64,000 nt of DNA from Pseudodesulfovibrio sp. 5S69 (lineage in GTDB: Bacteria > Desulfobacterota > Desulfovibrionia > Desulfovibrionales > Desulfovibrionaceae), in contig NZ_CP146609.1 in assembly GCF_037094465.1 (NCBI RefSeq), forward strand, positions 2,785,501 through 2,849,500, in the 5' to 3' direction. Below the pieces are notes generated by a model. It ran no database searches and was not told where the DNA came from. It saw only the letters and a list, made by a program, of their open reading frames with translations. The position numbers and the translations under genes are program-made. Below are positions 15,494 through 23,546 of this stretch, piece by piece. Within the stretch, counting starts at the first letter, position 1, and the number at the start of each line of letters is the position of its first letter.

Positions 15494-15566
15494 AAGACAG
15501 TTAGTCCGTTTATCGACAATGCGTCAAGAGGGACGCTCAATTCCAAAAAAGACTGAGGGTGAATCA

Positions 15567-17294
15567 ATGTCAAAAATTTTGCGAATCAACTGTCGGACAA
15601 AGGAATACACTTACGAGGACGCCGGTCCCTACGTCGGCCTTGGCGGCCGCGCCCTGACCTCCAGGGTCATCAACAAGGAAGTCCCGGCCACCTGCCATCC
15701 CCTGTCCGCCGAAAACAAACTGGTTTTCGCCACCGGCCTGATGGGCGGTTCCACCGCTGCCAACTCCGGCCGTCTGTCCGTGGGCACCAAGTCCCCCCTG
15801 ACCGGCGGCATCAAGGAGTCCAACTCCGGCGGCCTGTTCGCCCACAAGATGCCCAAGATGGGCCTCAAGGCCATCATTCTCGAGGACAAGCCCGCCGAAG
15901 ATGCGCCCTTCTCCACCCTGTTCATCACCGAGGACAAGGTCGAATTTCGCGACGCCTCCGACATCAGCGGCCTGGACACCTACCCCGGCCATGACAAACT
16001 TCTGGCCCAGTACGGCGACAAGCTCTGCGCGGCCATGATCGGCCCCGCCGGCGAGACTCTGCGCAAGACCGCCACCATCCAGTTCACCGACCCATACAAA
16101 CGGCCCGCCCGCTCGGCCGGTCGCGGCGGCACCGGCGCGGTCCTCGGCTCCAAGAAGATCAAGGCCATCGTCCTCGACCCCGCGGTCAACGTGAAGGTCT
16201 CGGCCGCCGACATGGACGCCTTCAAGCAGGCCCGCTCCACCTGGGTCTCCATCCTCAAGGGCCACCCCGTCACGTCCCAGGGCCTGCCCGCCTACGGCAC
16301 CTCCGTGCTGGTCAACATCATCAACGAGGCGGGCGCCATGCCCACCAAGAACTTCCGCTACGGCCAGTGCGAGCACGCCGCCGAGATCTCCGGCGAAAAA
16401 ATCGCCGACCTGATCAAGGAGCGCGGCGGCAAGACCACCGAGGGTTGCCACACCGGCTGCATCATCCAGTGCTCCCAGCAGTACAACGACGCCGACGGCA
16501 ACTACGTGACCTCCGGCTTCGAGTACGAAACCGTCTGGGCCCTGGGCGCCAACTCCCTGATCAAAGACCTCGACGACATCGCCCTCATGGACCGCATCTG
16601 CGACGAAAAGGGCATGGACACCATCGAGATCGGCAACACCGTGGCCGTGGCCATGGACGGCGGTATCATCCCCTGGGGTGACGGCAAGGCCGCCATCGAA
16701 CTGCTCAAGAAGGTCGGCACCAACGATCCCCTGGGCATGATCATCGGCAACGGCGTGGACTTCGCCGGCGGGGCCTTCGGCGTGGAACGCCTGCCCACCG
16801 TCAAAGGCCAGTCCATGCCCGCCTACGACCCGCGCGCCGTCAAGGGCGTGGGCGTGACCTACGCCACCACCCCCATGGGTGCCGACCACACCGCCGGTTA
16901 CGGCGTCACCGCTAACTGCCTGGGCGTGGGCGGCACCATCGACGGCCACAAGAAGGAAGGCAACGTCGAGCTGTCCAAGAATCTCCAGGTGGCCACCGCC
17001 GCCATCGACTCCATGGGCTTCTGCCTGTTCGTGGCCTTCGCGGTCCTGGATTCCGAGAACGGCGTCCAGACCATGGCCGACCTGGTCCAGTCCTGGACCG
17101 GCAACGCCTTCTCCGTGGACGACCTGGTCGCCCTGGGCGCCGGCGCCTTGCAGGACGAACTGGACTTCAACGAGCGCGCGGGCTTCTCCAAGATCGACGA
17201 CCAACTGCCCCGCTTCTTCGAGACCGACCCCCTGCCGCCTCACAACGTCACCTGGGATTACACCGTGGATGAGCTCCAGGACGCCAAGGTCTAA
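15567..17294 (+). CDS. aor: Aldehyde:ferredoxin oxidoreductase (tungsten bis-pyranopterin enzyme)
   Basis: A 575-residue AOR-family enzyme: N-terminal GLGGRALTSRVINKEVP, cofactor-contact motif GRGGTGAVLGSKKIKAI (about residues 190-206), cluster cysteines C294, C298 and C302 in EGCHTGCIIQC, and a late Cys C486 in SMGFCLFVAF. Spacing C-x3-C-x3-C rather than the C-x2-C-x3-C of archaeal AOR recalls YdhV-type members. The family oxidises aldehydes to acids, passing electrons to ferredoxin. The start at 15567 follows GAGGGTG. Downstream MoaD/MoeB-like genes and tupABC provide cofactor and tungstate, which supports tungsten rather than molybdenum. Confidence 0.93.
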   Translation: MSKILRINCRTKEYTYEDAGPYVGLGGRALTSRVINKEVPATCHPLSAENKLVFATGLMGGSTAANSGRLSVGTKSPLTGGIKESNSGGLFAHKMPKMGLKAIILEDKPAEDAPFSTLFITEDKVEFRDASDISGLDTYPGHDKLLAQYGDKLCAAMIGPAGETLRKTATIQFTDPYKRPARSAGRGGTGAVLGSKKIKAIVLDPAVNVKVSAADMDAFKQARSTWVSILKGHPVTSQGLPAYGTSVLVNIINEAGAMPTKNFRYGQCEHAAEISGEKIADLIKERGGKTTEGCHTGCIIQCSQQYNDADGNYVTSGFEYETVWALGANSLIKDLDDIALMDRICDEKGMDTIEIGNTVAVAMDGGIIPWGDGKAAIELLKKVGTNDPLGMIIGNGVDFAGGAFGVERLPTVKGQSMPAYDPRAVKGVGVTYATTPMGADHTAGYGVTANCLGVGGTIDGHKKEGNVELSKNLQVATAAIDSMGFCLFVAFAVLDSENGVQTMADLVQSWTGNAFSVDDLVALGAGALQDELDFNERAGFSKIDDQLPRFFETDPLPPHNVTWDYTVDELQDAKV

Positions 17295-17318
17295 CCACCG
17301 CATCAACCTAAACGACAT

Positions 17319-17349
17319 GGGCCGGGGAATGTTCCCCGGCCCCTTTTTT
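17319..17349 (+). terminator. Rho-independent terminator after aor
   Basis: Stem GGGCCGGGGAA (17319-17329) folding on TTCCCCGGCCC (17332-17342) followed by a T-run at 17344-17349. It separates aor from the MoaD-like gene, which must be reached by readthrough or its own promoter. Confidence 0.85.
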
Positions 17350-17387
17350 GGTTGACCCCCGCACCCCAAACCACCTAGGTTCATGCC

Positions 17388-17615
17388 ATGGGAATAGAAC
17401 TCAAATGTTTTGCTACCCTGAGGGATTACCTGCCGGAAAACAGCGACGACTACCCCGTTGAACCGGGCGAGACCATCCGCTCCCTGGTGATCCGGCTCGG
17501 CATCCCGGAGAAGGACGTGACCATCATGTTCATCAATTCCCGGTTCTCCACTCTGGACAGCGAGATCAAGGACGGCGACCGCGTAGGACTGTTTCCCCCG
17601 GTGGGCGGAGGCTAG
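17388..17615 (+). CDS. MoaD/ThiS-like sulfur carrier protein
   Basis: A 75-residue beta-grasp protein with strands IELKCFATLRDYL and VTIMFINSRFS, an acidic turn EIKDGDRVGLFPPV and the essential C-terminal GlyGly (ends GGG). In MoaD the terminal Gly is adenylated, then thiocarboxylated, to deliver sulfur to the pterin dithiolene. Its place between aor and a MoeB-like gene points to a carrier devoted to the tungsten cofactor. No ribosome site precedes ATG 17388. A possible promoter (TTGACC 17352-17357, TAGGTT 17376-17381, 18-bp spacer) would start transcription almost at the ATG, so it may be leaderless. Confidence 0.9.
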   Translation: MGIELKCFATLRDYLPENSDDYPVEPGETIRSLVIRLGIPEKDVTIMFINSRFSTLDSEIKDGDRVGLFPPVGGG

Positions 17616-17619
17616 TCCC

Positions 17620-18456
17620 TTGGGCGCCTCCCTCGAAGAATCCATCCGGCGCCTGGCCCGACCCCGCACCCTGCCCTGGGGCGGCACCGGAGCGGTCCTG
17701 GACGTGAGCGACGTGACCGCACTGGCCGAAGAATACGGCCTGCCCGGTCACGAGATCGAGGCCCTTGCCCTGAGCCAGGACGTCACACCAGCCCGCTACC
17801 TGCGCAACCGGCAATCCGTCTCCCGCGAGGACCAGATCCGTCTGCTGCGGGCAAGCGTCGCCATGGTCGGGCTCGGCGGCCTGGGCGGATCCCTGCTGGA
17901 GCAGTTCCTGCGCCTGGGCATCGGCCGCGTGCGCGCGGCGGACGGCGACCGGTTCGAGGCCTCCAACCTGAACCGCCAGGCCCTGTCAAGCCTGGACGGA
18001 CTCGGCCGCGACAAGGCCCGTGCCGCCAGGCTGCGGGCCGATGAAATCAACCCCTCGATCACGCTGGAAACGCACTCGGAATTTCTCGCCGACGAGACCC
18101 TGCCGGGCTTTCTCGACGGCTGCGCGCTGGCCGTGGACGCCCTGGGCGGCCTGACCATGCGAGGCCATCTGCAACGGGCCGCGGCCGGGGCGGGCATCCC
18201 CCTGGTCACCGGAGCCCTGGCCGGATGGACCGGCTATGTGGCCGTGGTTATGCCGGGGCAGACCGGCCCGGCGGACCTCATGGGCACGGACAACGGTGCC
18301 GAGGAGCGCCTCGGCTGCCCCGCGCCGGCCGTGAACCTGGTGGCCTCGCTCATGGCCCTGGAGGTCGTCAACGTCCTGACCGGCGCGCCGACCTTGGCCG
18401 GGCGGATGCTTGTCACGGACCTGCGTTCGTACACATTCGAGACCATTTCGCTCTGA
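17620..18456 (+). CDS. MoeB/ThiF/HesA-family adenylyltransferase
   Basis: A 278-residue E1-like enzyme. The ATP-binding loop is GLGGLGGSLLEQFL (about residues 85-98), followed by acidic ADGDRFEASNLNRQ (the Asp and Arg contact ATP), and an AVDALGGLTMR region corresponds to the catalytic-Asp strand. It has an unusual N-terminal 65 residues and lacks the paired CxxC zinc ligands of E. coli MoeB. It should activate the MoaD-like carrier encoded just upstream. Start TTG 17620 with GGAG 9 bp upstream; 4 bp after the moaD-like stop. Confidence 0.9.
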   Translation: MGASLEESIRRLARPRTLPWGGTGAVLDVSDVTALAEEYGLPGHEIEALALSQDVTPARYLRNRQSVSREDQIRLLRASVAMVGLGGLGGSLLEQFLRLGIGRVRAADGDRFEASNLNRQALSSLDGLGRDKARAARLRADEINPSITLETHSEFLADETLPGFLDGCALAVDALGGLTMRGHLQRAAAGAGIPLVTGALAGWTGYVAVVMPGQTGPADLMGTDNGAEERLGCPAPAVNLVASLMALEVVNVLTGAPTLAGRMLVTDLRSYTFETISL

Positions 18457-18489
18457 TTTGGTGTCAAGCCTGACCCCATTATGTTTTCA

Positions 18490-18519
18490 TTGACGTAATT
18501 CAAAAAAATCGTCTATTTT
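18490..18519 (+). promoter_or_regulatory. Putative promoter of the ModE-like/tup genes
   Basis: TTGACG at 18490-18495 and TATTTT at 18514-18519 with 18 bp between, in an AT-rich patch after the MoeB-like gene. A transcript from here would have a leader of about 60 nt before the ModE-like start at 18589. Confidence 0.5.
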
Positions 18520-18588
18520 ATTCACTTGGTAGAATATCTTTCCGAAATCGGTTCCACTTTCTTTGATCTGAGAACTCCGAGGTACCTC

Positions 18589-18975
18589 ATGAAACGAAAC
18601 CCCGAAACCATCCTGAGACTGCGCGTCTGGCTCGAACAAGAGGACCAAACCTACATAGGCATCGGCAGCACCCTGTTGCTCCAGCAAGTGGAAAAACTGG
18701 GATCGTTACGCAAGGCGGCTGAAGCCTTGGGCATGTCCTACAGGCGGGCATGGGGCAAGTTGAAGAACGCCGAAGAACGCATAGGCAAACCCCTGGTGGA
18801 GAAGACCAAGGGTAAGGGCCAGCGCTTCAACCTCTCGCCCTATGGCCGCGAAGTCATGGAGAAATTCCTGCATTTCTACTTGGATGTAGAGGAATACGCC
18901 ACCAAGCGCGCCACGGAACTGCTCGAAATGGACGTCAAGAAATCCGGCGAATTCTACCGGGACGACATGGAATAA
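18589..18975 (+). CDS. ModE-type winged-helix regulator without molybdate-binding domain
   Basis: A 128-residue protein matching only the N-terminal DNA-binding half of ModE: IGIGSTLLLQQVEKLGSLRK, AAEALGMSYRRAWGKLKNAE, KTKGKGQRFNLSPYGREVM. The C-terminal MOP/TOBE domains that sense molybdate or tungstate are missing; the last 25 residues are helical and acidic. GAGGT precedes ATG 18589. Its position directly before tupA suggests it controls tungstate uptake and possibly aor. How it would sense metal is unclear. It is not the Xer-like TunR regulator type described in sulfate reducers. Confidence 0.85.
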   Translation: MKRNPETILRLRVWLEQEDQTYIGIGSTLLLQQVEKLGSLRKAAEALGMSYRRAWGKLKNAEERIGKPLVEKTKGKGQRFNLSPYGREVMEKFLHFYLDVEEYATKRATELLEMDVKKSGEFYRDDME

Positions 18976-19028
18976 ATCCTCATCTTGTTTGAGGACTGCG
19001 GATACAACTGTTCATCATTGGAGGAAAA

Positions 19029-19853
19029 ATGAAACGTTTGCTTATCGCCGCCCTGTCCTGCCTCATCGTCATGGTCATGGCCCTGCCCGCGCTGGCCGGC
19101 CCGACCCTGATGATGGCCACCACCACCAGCACCGCCAACACCGGCCTGCTGGACGAACTGATCGTTCCCAAATTCCTGAAAGATACCGGAATCGAGATCA
19201 AATTCGTGGCCGTGGGCACCGGCAAGGCCCTCAAAATGGCCGAGAACTGCGACGTAGACGTTGTCCTGGTCCATGCTCCGGCCGCTGAAAAGGCTTACGT
19301 GGACAAGGGCGTGCTCGTTGACCGCAAGGAACTCATGTACAACGACTTCGTCATCATCGGACCGGCCTCCGACCCGGCGGGCATCAAGGGCATGGACGTG
19401 GCCGACGCCCTGAAGACCATCGCCCGGAAGCAGGCCGTGTTCGCCAGCCGCGGCGACAACTCCGGCACCAACAAGAAGGAGCTCTCCCTGTGGAAGGCAG
19501 CCGGCATGGCCGTGCCCGAAAAGGACGCTTGGTACATCCAGACCGGCCAGGGCATGCTCCCGACCATCAACATCGCCAACGAAAAGAACGGCTACACCAT
19601 GACCGACCGCGGCACCTACATCAAGTATGCGGACACCAAGGGCGGCAACCCGCCGCTGGTGGTCCTGGTCGAAGGCGACAAAGTCCTGTTCAATCAGTAC
19701 AGCGCCCTGGCCGTGAACACCGCCAAATGCAAGGATGCCCAGTACGACCTGGCCACCAAATTCATCAACTGGATGGCCTCTCCGGACACCCAGAAGGCCA
19801 TCGGCAACTTCAAGCTGCTTGGCAAGAAGCTGTTTATCCCCAACGCCAAATAG
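19029..19853 (+). CDS. tupA: Tungstate ABC transporter substrate-binding protein TupA
   Basis: A 274-residue periplasmic binding protein with a signal peptide (KRLLIAALSCLIVMVMALPALA). It carries the oxyanion-binding TTTSTANTGLLDELIVPKF start of the mature protein, typical of TupA/WtpA-like rather than ModA proteins, plus FASRGDNSGTNKKE and NGYTMTDRGTYI. TupA binds tungstate with high selectivity. GGAGGAAA ribosome site at proper distance. A strong hairpin after the gene probably raises the level of the binding protein relative to the permease and ATPase. Confidence 0.92.
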   Translation: MKRLLIAALSCLIVMVMALPALAGPTLMMATTTSTANTGLLDELIVPKFLKDTGIEIKFVAVGTGKALKMAENCDVDVVLVHAPAAEKAYVDKGVLVDRKELMYNDFVIIGPASDPAGIKGMDVADALKTIARKQAVFASRGDNSGTNKKELSLWKAAGMAVPEKDAWYIQTGQGMLPTINIANEKNGYTMTDRGTYIKYADTKGGNPPLVVLVEGDKVLFNQYSALAVNTAKCKDAQYDLATKFINWMASPDTQKAIGNFKLLGKKLFIPNAK

Positions 19854-19871
19854 GACCGCACGTCTGACTCG

Positions 19872-19908
19872 ACGGGGGAGGGAGGCGGCAACTCTCTCCC
19901 CCGTTTTT
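19872..19908 (+). terminator. Hairpin/attenuator between tupA and tupB
   Basis: CGGGGGAGGGA and TCTCTCCCCCG arms with a short loop, followed by TTTTT. Located in the 66-bp gap inside tupABC, it likely stops part of the transcripts, giving more TupA than TupB/TupC, as is common in ABC importer operons. Confidence 0.75.
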
Positions 19909-19919
19909 GCGAGATTACC

Positions 19920-20615
19920 ATGGAATATCTGCTTGAAGGCTTCCGGCAGGGGATTTTACTCCTCTTCTCGGGCGATCCAGAGGCCTATTCCGCCATTTGG
20001 GCCACGGTCTACGCCTCGACTCTGTCCATGATCTGCAGCATGGCCATAGGCGTGCCCCTGGGCTTCCTGCTCGGCTACAAGGAATTTCCCGGGAAGAAGG
20101 TCGTCCGCACCATTGTGGATACCCTGCTCTCCTTCCCCACCGTGGTCATCGGGCTGGTGGTCTACGCCTTCCTGACCCGCAACGGCCCTCTGGGCGGCAC
20201 CGGCCTGCTCTTCACCATCCCCGGCATGGCCATCGGCCAGACCCTGCTCGGCCTGCCGATCATCGTGGCCATGACCGCCAATGCAGTGGAGTCACTGGAC
20301 AAACGGCTGCCCATGACCCTGATCACGCTCGGCGCCAGCCCCGCTCAGATGATGTGGGCCACGGTCCTCGAAGCCCGCTACTCGATAATGCTCGCGGCCA
20401 TGGCCGCCTACGGGCGCATCGTTTCCGAGGTGGGCATCTCCATGATGGTCGGCGGCAACATCAAGTGGCACACCCGGACCATCACCACGGCCATCGCACT
20501 GGAGACCGGCAAGGGCGAATTCGCCGTGGGCATCGCCCTGGGCATGGTCCTCCTGGCCGTGGCCCTGCTGGTCAACATCGGGGCCGCGGGCCTCAAAAGG
20601 CGGGCCGTCCAATGA
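19920..20615 (+). CDS. tupB: Tungstate ABC transporter permease TupB
   Basis: A 231-residue inner-membrane permease with six hydrophobic helices. The EAA-like cytoplasmic loop reads ITLGASPAQMMWATVLEARY, the docking site for the ATPase, and it ends with LVNIGAAGLKRR. The sequence is of the TupB/ModB class. Its last codons overlap the start of tupC by 4 bp, so the two are translationally coupled. Confidence 0.92.
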   Translation: MEYLLEGFRQGILLLFSGDPEAYSAIWATVYASTLSMICSMAIGVPLGFLLGYKEFPGKKVVRTIVDTLLSFPTVVIGLVVYAFLTRNGPLGGTGLLFTIPGMAIGQTLLGLPIIVAMTANAVESLDKRLPMTLITLGASPAQMMWATVLEARYSIMLAAMAAYGRIVSEVGISMMVGGNIKWHTRTITTAIALETGKGEFAVGIALGMVLLAVALLVNIGAAGLKRRAVQ

Positions 20616-21265
20616 CCTCGCCGCTGATCGCCCTCGACAACGTCCGGCAGCGCTATTCGGAACGAACCGTCCTGGACATCGAACACCTGGAGTTCGGGGA
20701 AGGAACCATCACCGGCCTGGCCGGTCCCAACGGCTCGGGCAAGTCCACCCTGCTCCGCCTGCTCGCCTTCCTGGAACCCCCGGCAAAGGGAACCATCACT
20801 TTTCTCGGCCAACCCGCTTCGGCCAAATCCACCGTGAACCGGCAGGTCACCCTGCTGGTCCAGGAACCCTACCTGCTCAAGCGCACGGTCTTCGCCAACG
20901 TGGCCTACGGCCTGCGGATCCGCAGCAAGAACGACATCCCGTCCAAGGTGGCCCGCGCCCTGGAGGTCGTCGGCCTCGACCCCGCAGTCTTCGCCAAACG
21001 GCAGTGGTTCGAGCTGTCCGGCGGCGAGGTGCAGCGAGTGGCTCTGGCAGCCCGGCTGGTTCTCAAGCCCAAGCTCCTGCTCATGGACGAGCCCACGGCC
21101 AGCCTGGACGCCAAGAGCGCCGAGCTGATCCATCAGGCCGCCCTGTCCGCCCGCGATGAATACGGCGCGGCCCTGATCGTGGCCAGCCATGACATGACCT
21201 GGCTCGAAGCGGTCACCGACCACATCCATTATCTCGAAAACGGCCGCCTGGTGCGGACCGTCTAA
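20612..21265 (+). CDS. tupC: Tungstate ABC transporter ATPase TupC
   Basis: A 217-residue ABC ATPase: Walker A GPNGSGKSTLLRLL, Q-loop LLVQEPYLLKRTVF, signature LSGGEVQRVALAARL, Walker B LLLMDEPTASLD and switch His in ASHDMTWLEA. It is short, without the C-terminal TOBE domain of ModC, as is usual for TupC. It drives tungstate import with TupA and TupB. Followed 15 bp later by the MobB-like gene. Confidence 0.93.
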   Translation: MTSPLIALDNVRQRYSERTVLDIEHLEFGEGTITGLAGPNGSGKSTLLRLLAFLEPPAKGTITFLGQPASAKSTVNRQVTLLVQEPYLLKRTVFANVAYGLRIRSKNDIPSKVARALEVVGLDPAVFAKRQWFELSGGEVQRVALAARLVLKPKLLLMDEPTASLDAKSAELIHQAALSARDEYGAALIVASHDMTWLEAVTDHIHYLENGRLVRTV

Positions 21266-21280
21266 ACGTACGGAGGACCC

Positions 21281-21988
21281 ATGAAGGCAGTCTCCATCAT
21301 CGGACCGAAAAATTCCGGCAAGACCACCCTGGGCGTGGAACTCGCGCGTCACTTCAAGGAACGTGGAATGACTGTGTCCGCGGCCAAGTTCAGCCACCAC
21401 GGCTTCGACTGGAGAGATGCCGACACCACGGACTACGCCGCCGTGTGCGACACCGTGACGGGCCTGGGGCCCAAGGAGGCCTTCGTCCACTGGACCGGGC
21501 ACCGCTTCCTGCCGGACCTGCTGCCGCTTTTGACCAACGACGTGCTCATCGTGGAAGGCGGCAAGGAGCTCGGGTTTCTGCCCCGCATCCTCTGTCTGCG
21601 CGGCGATCTGTCCGACGGCATTGACTGGCTGCACCCGGAACTGGCCATCGCCAGCGTGGGCGAGACCGCCGTGGACGGCGTACCGGTGATCGACGATCTC
21701 CCGGCCCTGGCCGATGTGGTCCTTGAGAAGGGGTTCTTCCTGCCGGGCATGGACTGCGAGACCTGCGGCCGCCCGGACTGCCGAACCCTGGCCGCGGAAA
21801 TTGTGGCCGGAAAGACCACTCCCCGAGCCTGCCTGGCCATGCACAATTCCATCCAGGTCGACATCGACGGCGCGGTGGTGGGCATGAAGCCGTTCGTGGA
21901 GGACATCATCTCCGCCTCCATCCGCGAGATGATCCGCACCCTCAAGGGGTACGCGCCGGGCAAGGCGACCATCAAGCTGGACGTCTAG
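21281..21988 (+). CDS. MobB-like molybdopterin-guanine dinucleotide biosynthesis adaptor
   Basis: A 235-residue P-loop protein: Walker A GPKNSGKTTLGVEL, a metal/His motif AKFSHHGFDWRDADTTDY and LIVEGGKELGF. These features match MobB, which helps MobA attach nucleotide to the pterin cofactor. The C-terminal part adds a CETCGRPDC cysteine motif (about residues 159-167), probably a metal or Fe-S site, as seen in FmdE/MobB-like proteins of anaerobes. ACGGAGG ribosome site. It closes the tungsten region: transport, cofactor sulfuration, nucleotide addition and enzyme. Confidence 0.85.
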   Translation: MKAVSIIGPKNSGKTTLGVELARHFKERGMTVSAAKFSHHGFDWRDADTTDYAAVCDTVTGLGPKEAFVHWTGHRFLPDLLPLLTNDVLIVEGGKELGFLPRILCLRGDLSDGIDWLHPELAIASVGETAVDGVPVIDDLPALADVVLEKGFFLPGMDCETCGRPDCRTLAAEIVAGKTTPRACLAMHNSIQVDIDGAVVGMKPFVEDIISASIREMIRTLKGYAPGKATIKLDV

Positions 21989-21991
21989 CTC

Positions 21992-22453
21992 ATGCGCATC
22001 GTCCTCTTCGAGCCGGAAATTCCGCCCAACACCGGCAACATCGCCCGGCTGTGCGCGGCCACCAGGACCCCGCTGCACCTCATCGAGCCGCTCGGCTTCT
22101 CCATAGACGACAAGCATCTCAAGCGCGCCGGGCTGGACTACTGGCCGCACGTCGACGTGACCGTGCACCCGGATTTCGACCAGTTTATCGAAACCGTGGC
22201 CCCGCCGCGACTGGTCATGGCCACCACCAAGGCGCGCACGGCCCACCACCGCTTCGGATTCCGGGCCGACGACGCCATCGTCCTCGGCCCGGAGACGCGC
22301 GGCCTGCCCCGGGAACTCATGGAGGGCCACCCCAGGGTGCGCATCCCCATCTGGGGCGAGGTACGCAGCCTGAACCTGTCCACGGCCACGGGCATTCTGC
22401 TCTTCGAGGCCCTGCGCCAGACCGACTCCATCGTGGACGTCTTCCCGGCTTGA
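21992..22453 (+). CDS. trmL: tRNA (cytidine/uridine-34 2'-O) methyltransferase TrmL
   Basis: A 153-residue SPOUT methyltransferase with the three family motifs: EIPPNTGNIARLCAAT, VLGPETRGLPRE and IPIWGEVRSLNLSTATGILLFE, the knotted SAM site. Size is as expected for TrmL, which methylates the wobble base of tRNA-Leu isoacceptors. It starts 3 bp after the MobB-like gene, so it may be read from the same transcript although unrelated in function. Confidence 0.93.
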   Translation: MRIVLFEPEIPPNTGNIARLCAATRTPLHLIEPLGFSIDDKHLKRAGLDYWPHVDVTVHPDFDQFIETVAPPRLVMATTKARTAHHRFGFRADDAIVLGPETRGLPRELMEGHPRVRIPIWGEVRSLNLSTATGILLFEALRQTDSIVDVFPA

Positions 22454-22529
22454 GTTTTCGCCGCCTCGGCGGTACTATTTCACCGTCAAAGAAATTCCCA
22501 ACCCTTTCACCCGAGACTGAAAGAACTCC

Positions 22530-23546
22530 ATGAAACTTCTCGTCACCGGCGGCTGCGGCTTCATCGGCACCAACTTCATCCGGCTCATGCTCGCCGCGCA
22601 CCCGGACTGGTCCATCCTCAACCTGGACAAGCTGACCTACGCGGGCAACCGGTTGAACCTCCTCGACCTTGAAGAAAACGAGCCGCGCTACGAGTTCGTC
22701 CAGGGCGACATCTGCGACCGGGAACTGGTCATGGACCTCCTGTCCGGCAATGGAATCGACGCGGTGGTCAACTTCGCGGCCGAATCCCACGTGGACCGGT
22801 CCATCAACGACCCGTCCCCCTTCGTGACCACCAACACGGGCGGGGCCCAGAACCTCATGGAGTGCGCCAGGCAGTGCGGCACCGGACGGTTCGTCCACGT
22901 GTCCACGGACGAGGTCTACGGCACCCTCGGCCCCTCGGGTAAATTCACCGAGACCACGCCGCTGGCCCCGAACAGCCCGTACTCGGCCAGCAAGGCGGGA
23001 GCGGACCTCATGGCCCGCGCCTACTTCGAGACCTACGGTTTTCCGGTGCTGATCACGCGCTGCTCCAACAACTACGGGCCGTACCAATTCCCGGAGAAAC
23101 TCATCCCGCTCATGTATCTGAACGCCAAGGCGGACAAACCGCTGCCGGTCTACGGCGACGGGCTCAACGTGCGCGACTGGATCTATGTGGACGACCACTG
23201 CCGGGGCGTGGAGCTGACCCTGACCAAGGGACGCGAGGGCCAGGCCTACAACTTCGGCGGCAACGCCGAGGAGACCAACATTTCCGTGGTCAAGACCCTG
23301 CTGTCCATCGTGGGCAAGCCGGAGTCGCTGATTACCTTCGTCACGGACCGACCGGGCCACGACAAGCGGTACGCCATGGACTACTCCCTGGCGGCCGAAG
23401 AGCTCGGATTCGCACCGACCTTGCCCTTTGACCAGGGGCTGGCCCGGACCGTCGCCTGGTACGAGGCCAACGCCACCTGGCTCGAACAGGTCCAGAGCGG
23501 CGAATACCGGACGTTCATGGACTCCTGGTACGAGGAGCGCGCCTGA
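22530..23546 (+). CDS. rfbB: dTDP-glucose 4,6-dehydratase
   Basis: A 338-residue extended SDR: NAD motif GGCGFIGTNFIRLM, FAAESHVDRSI, HVSTDEVYG, catalytic Tyr in PYSASKAGADL and SNNYGPYQFPEKLIPLM, all characteristic of RfbB/RmlB. It converts dTDP-glucose to the 4-keto-6-deoxy sugar for dTDP-rhamnose. Its stop overlaps the rfbD start by one base. rfbA lies 36 kb away and no rfbC is seen in the window. Confidence 0.95.
   Translation: MKLLVTGGCGFIGTNFIRLMLAAHPDWSILNLDKLTYAGNRLNLLDLEENEPRYEFVQGDICDRELVMDLLSGNGIDAVVNFAAESHVDRSINDPSPFVTTNTGGAQNLMECARQCGTGRFVHVSTDEVYGTLGPSGKFTETTPLAPNSPYSASKAGADLMARAYFETYGFPVLITRCSNNYGPYQFPEKLIPLMYLNAKADKPLPVYGDGLNVRDWIYVDDHCRGVELTLTKGREGQAYNFGGNAEETNISVVKTLLSIVGKPESLITFVTDRPGHDKRYAMDYSLAAEELGFAPTLPFDQGLARTVAWYEANATWLEQVQSGEYRTFMDSWYEERA

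Noticed and set aside
15570..17687. A 705-codon minus-strand frame opposite aor
   Set aside because: It runs through the aor terminator and has low-complexity Gly/Val/Asp composition with no motif, while aor is unambiguous on the plus strand.
20408..22330. A 640-codon minus-strand frame opposite tupC and the MobB-like gene
   Set aside because: Complement of well-supported coding sequence; no family motif and no ribosome site.
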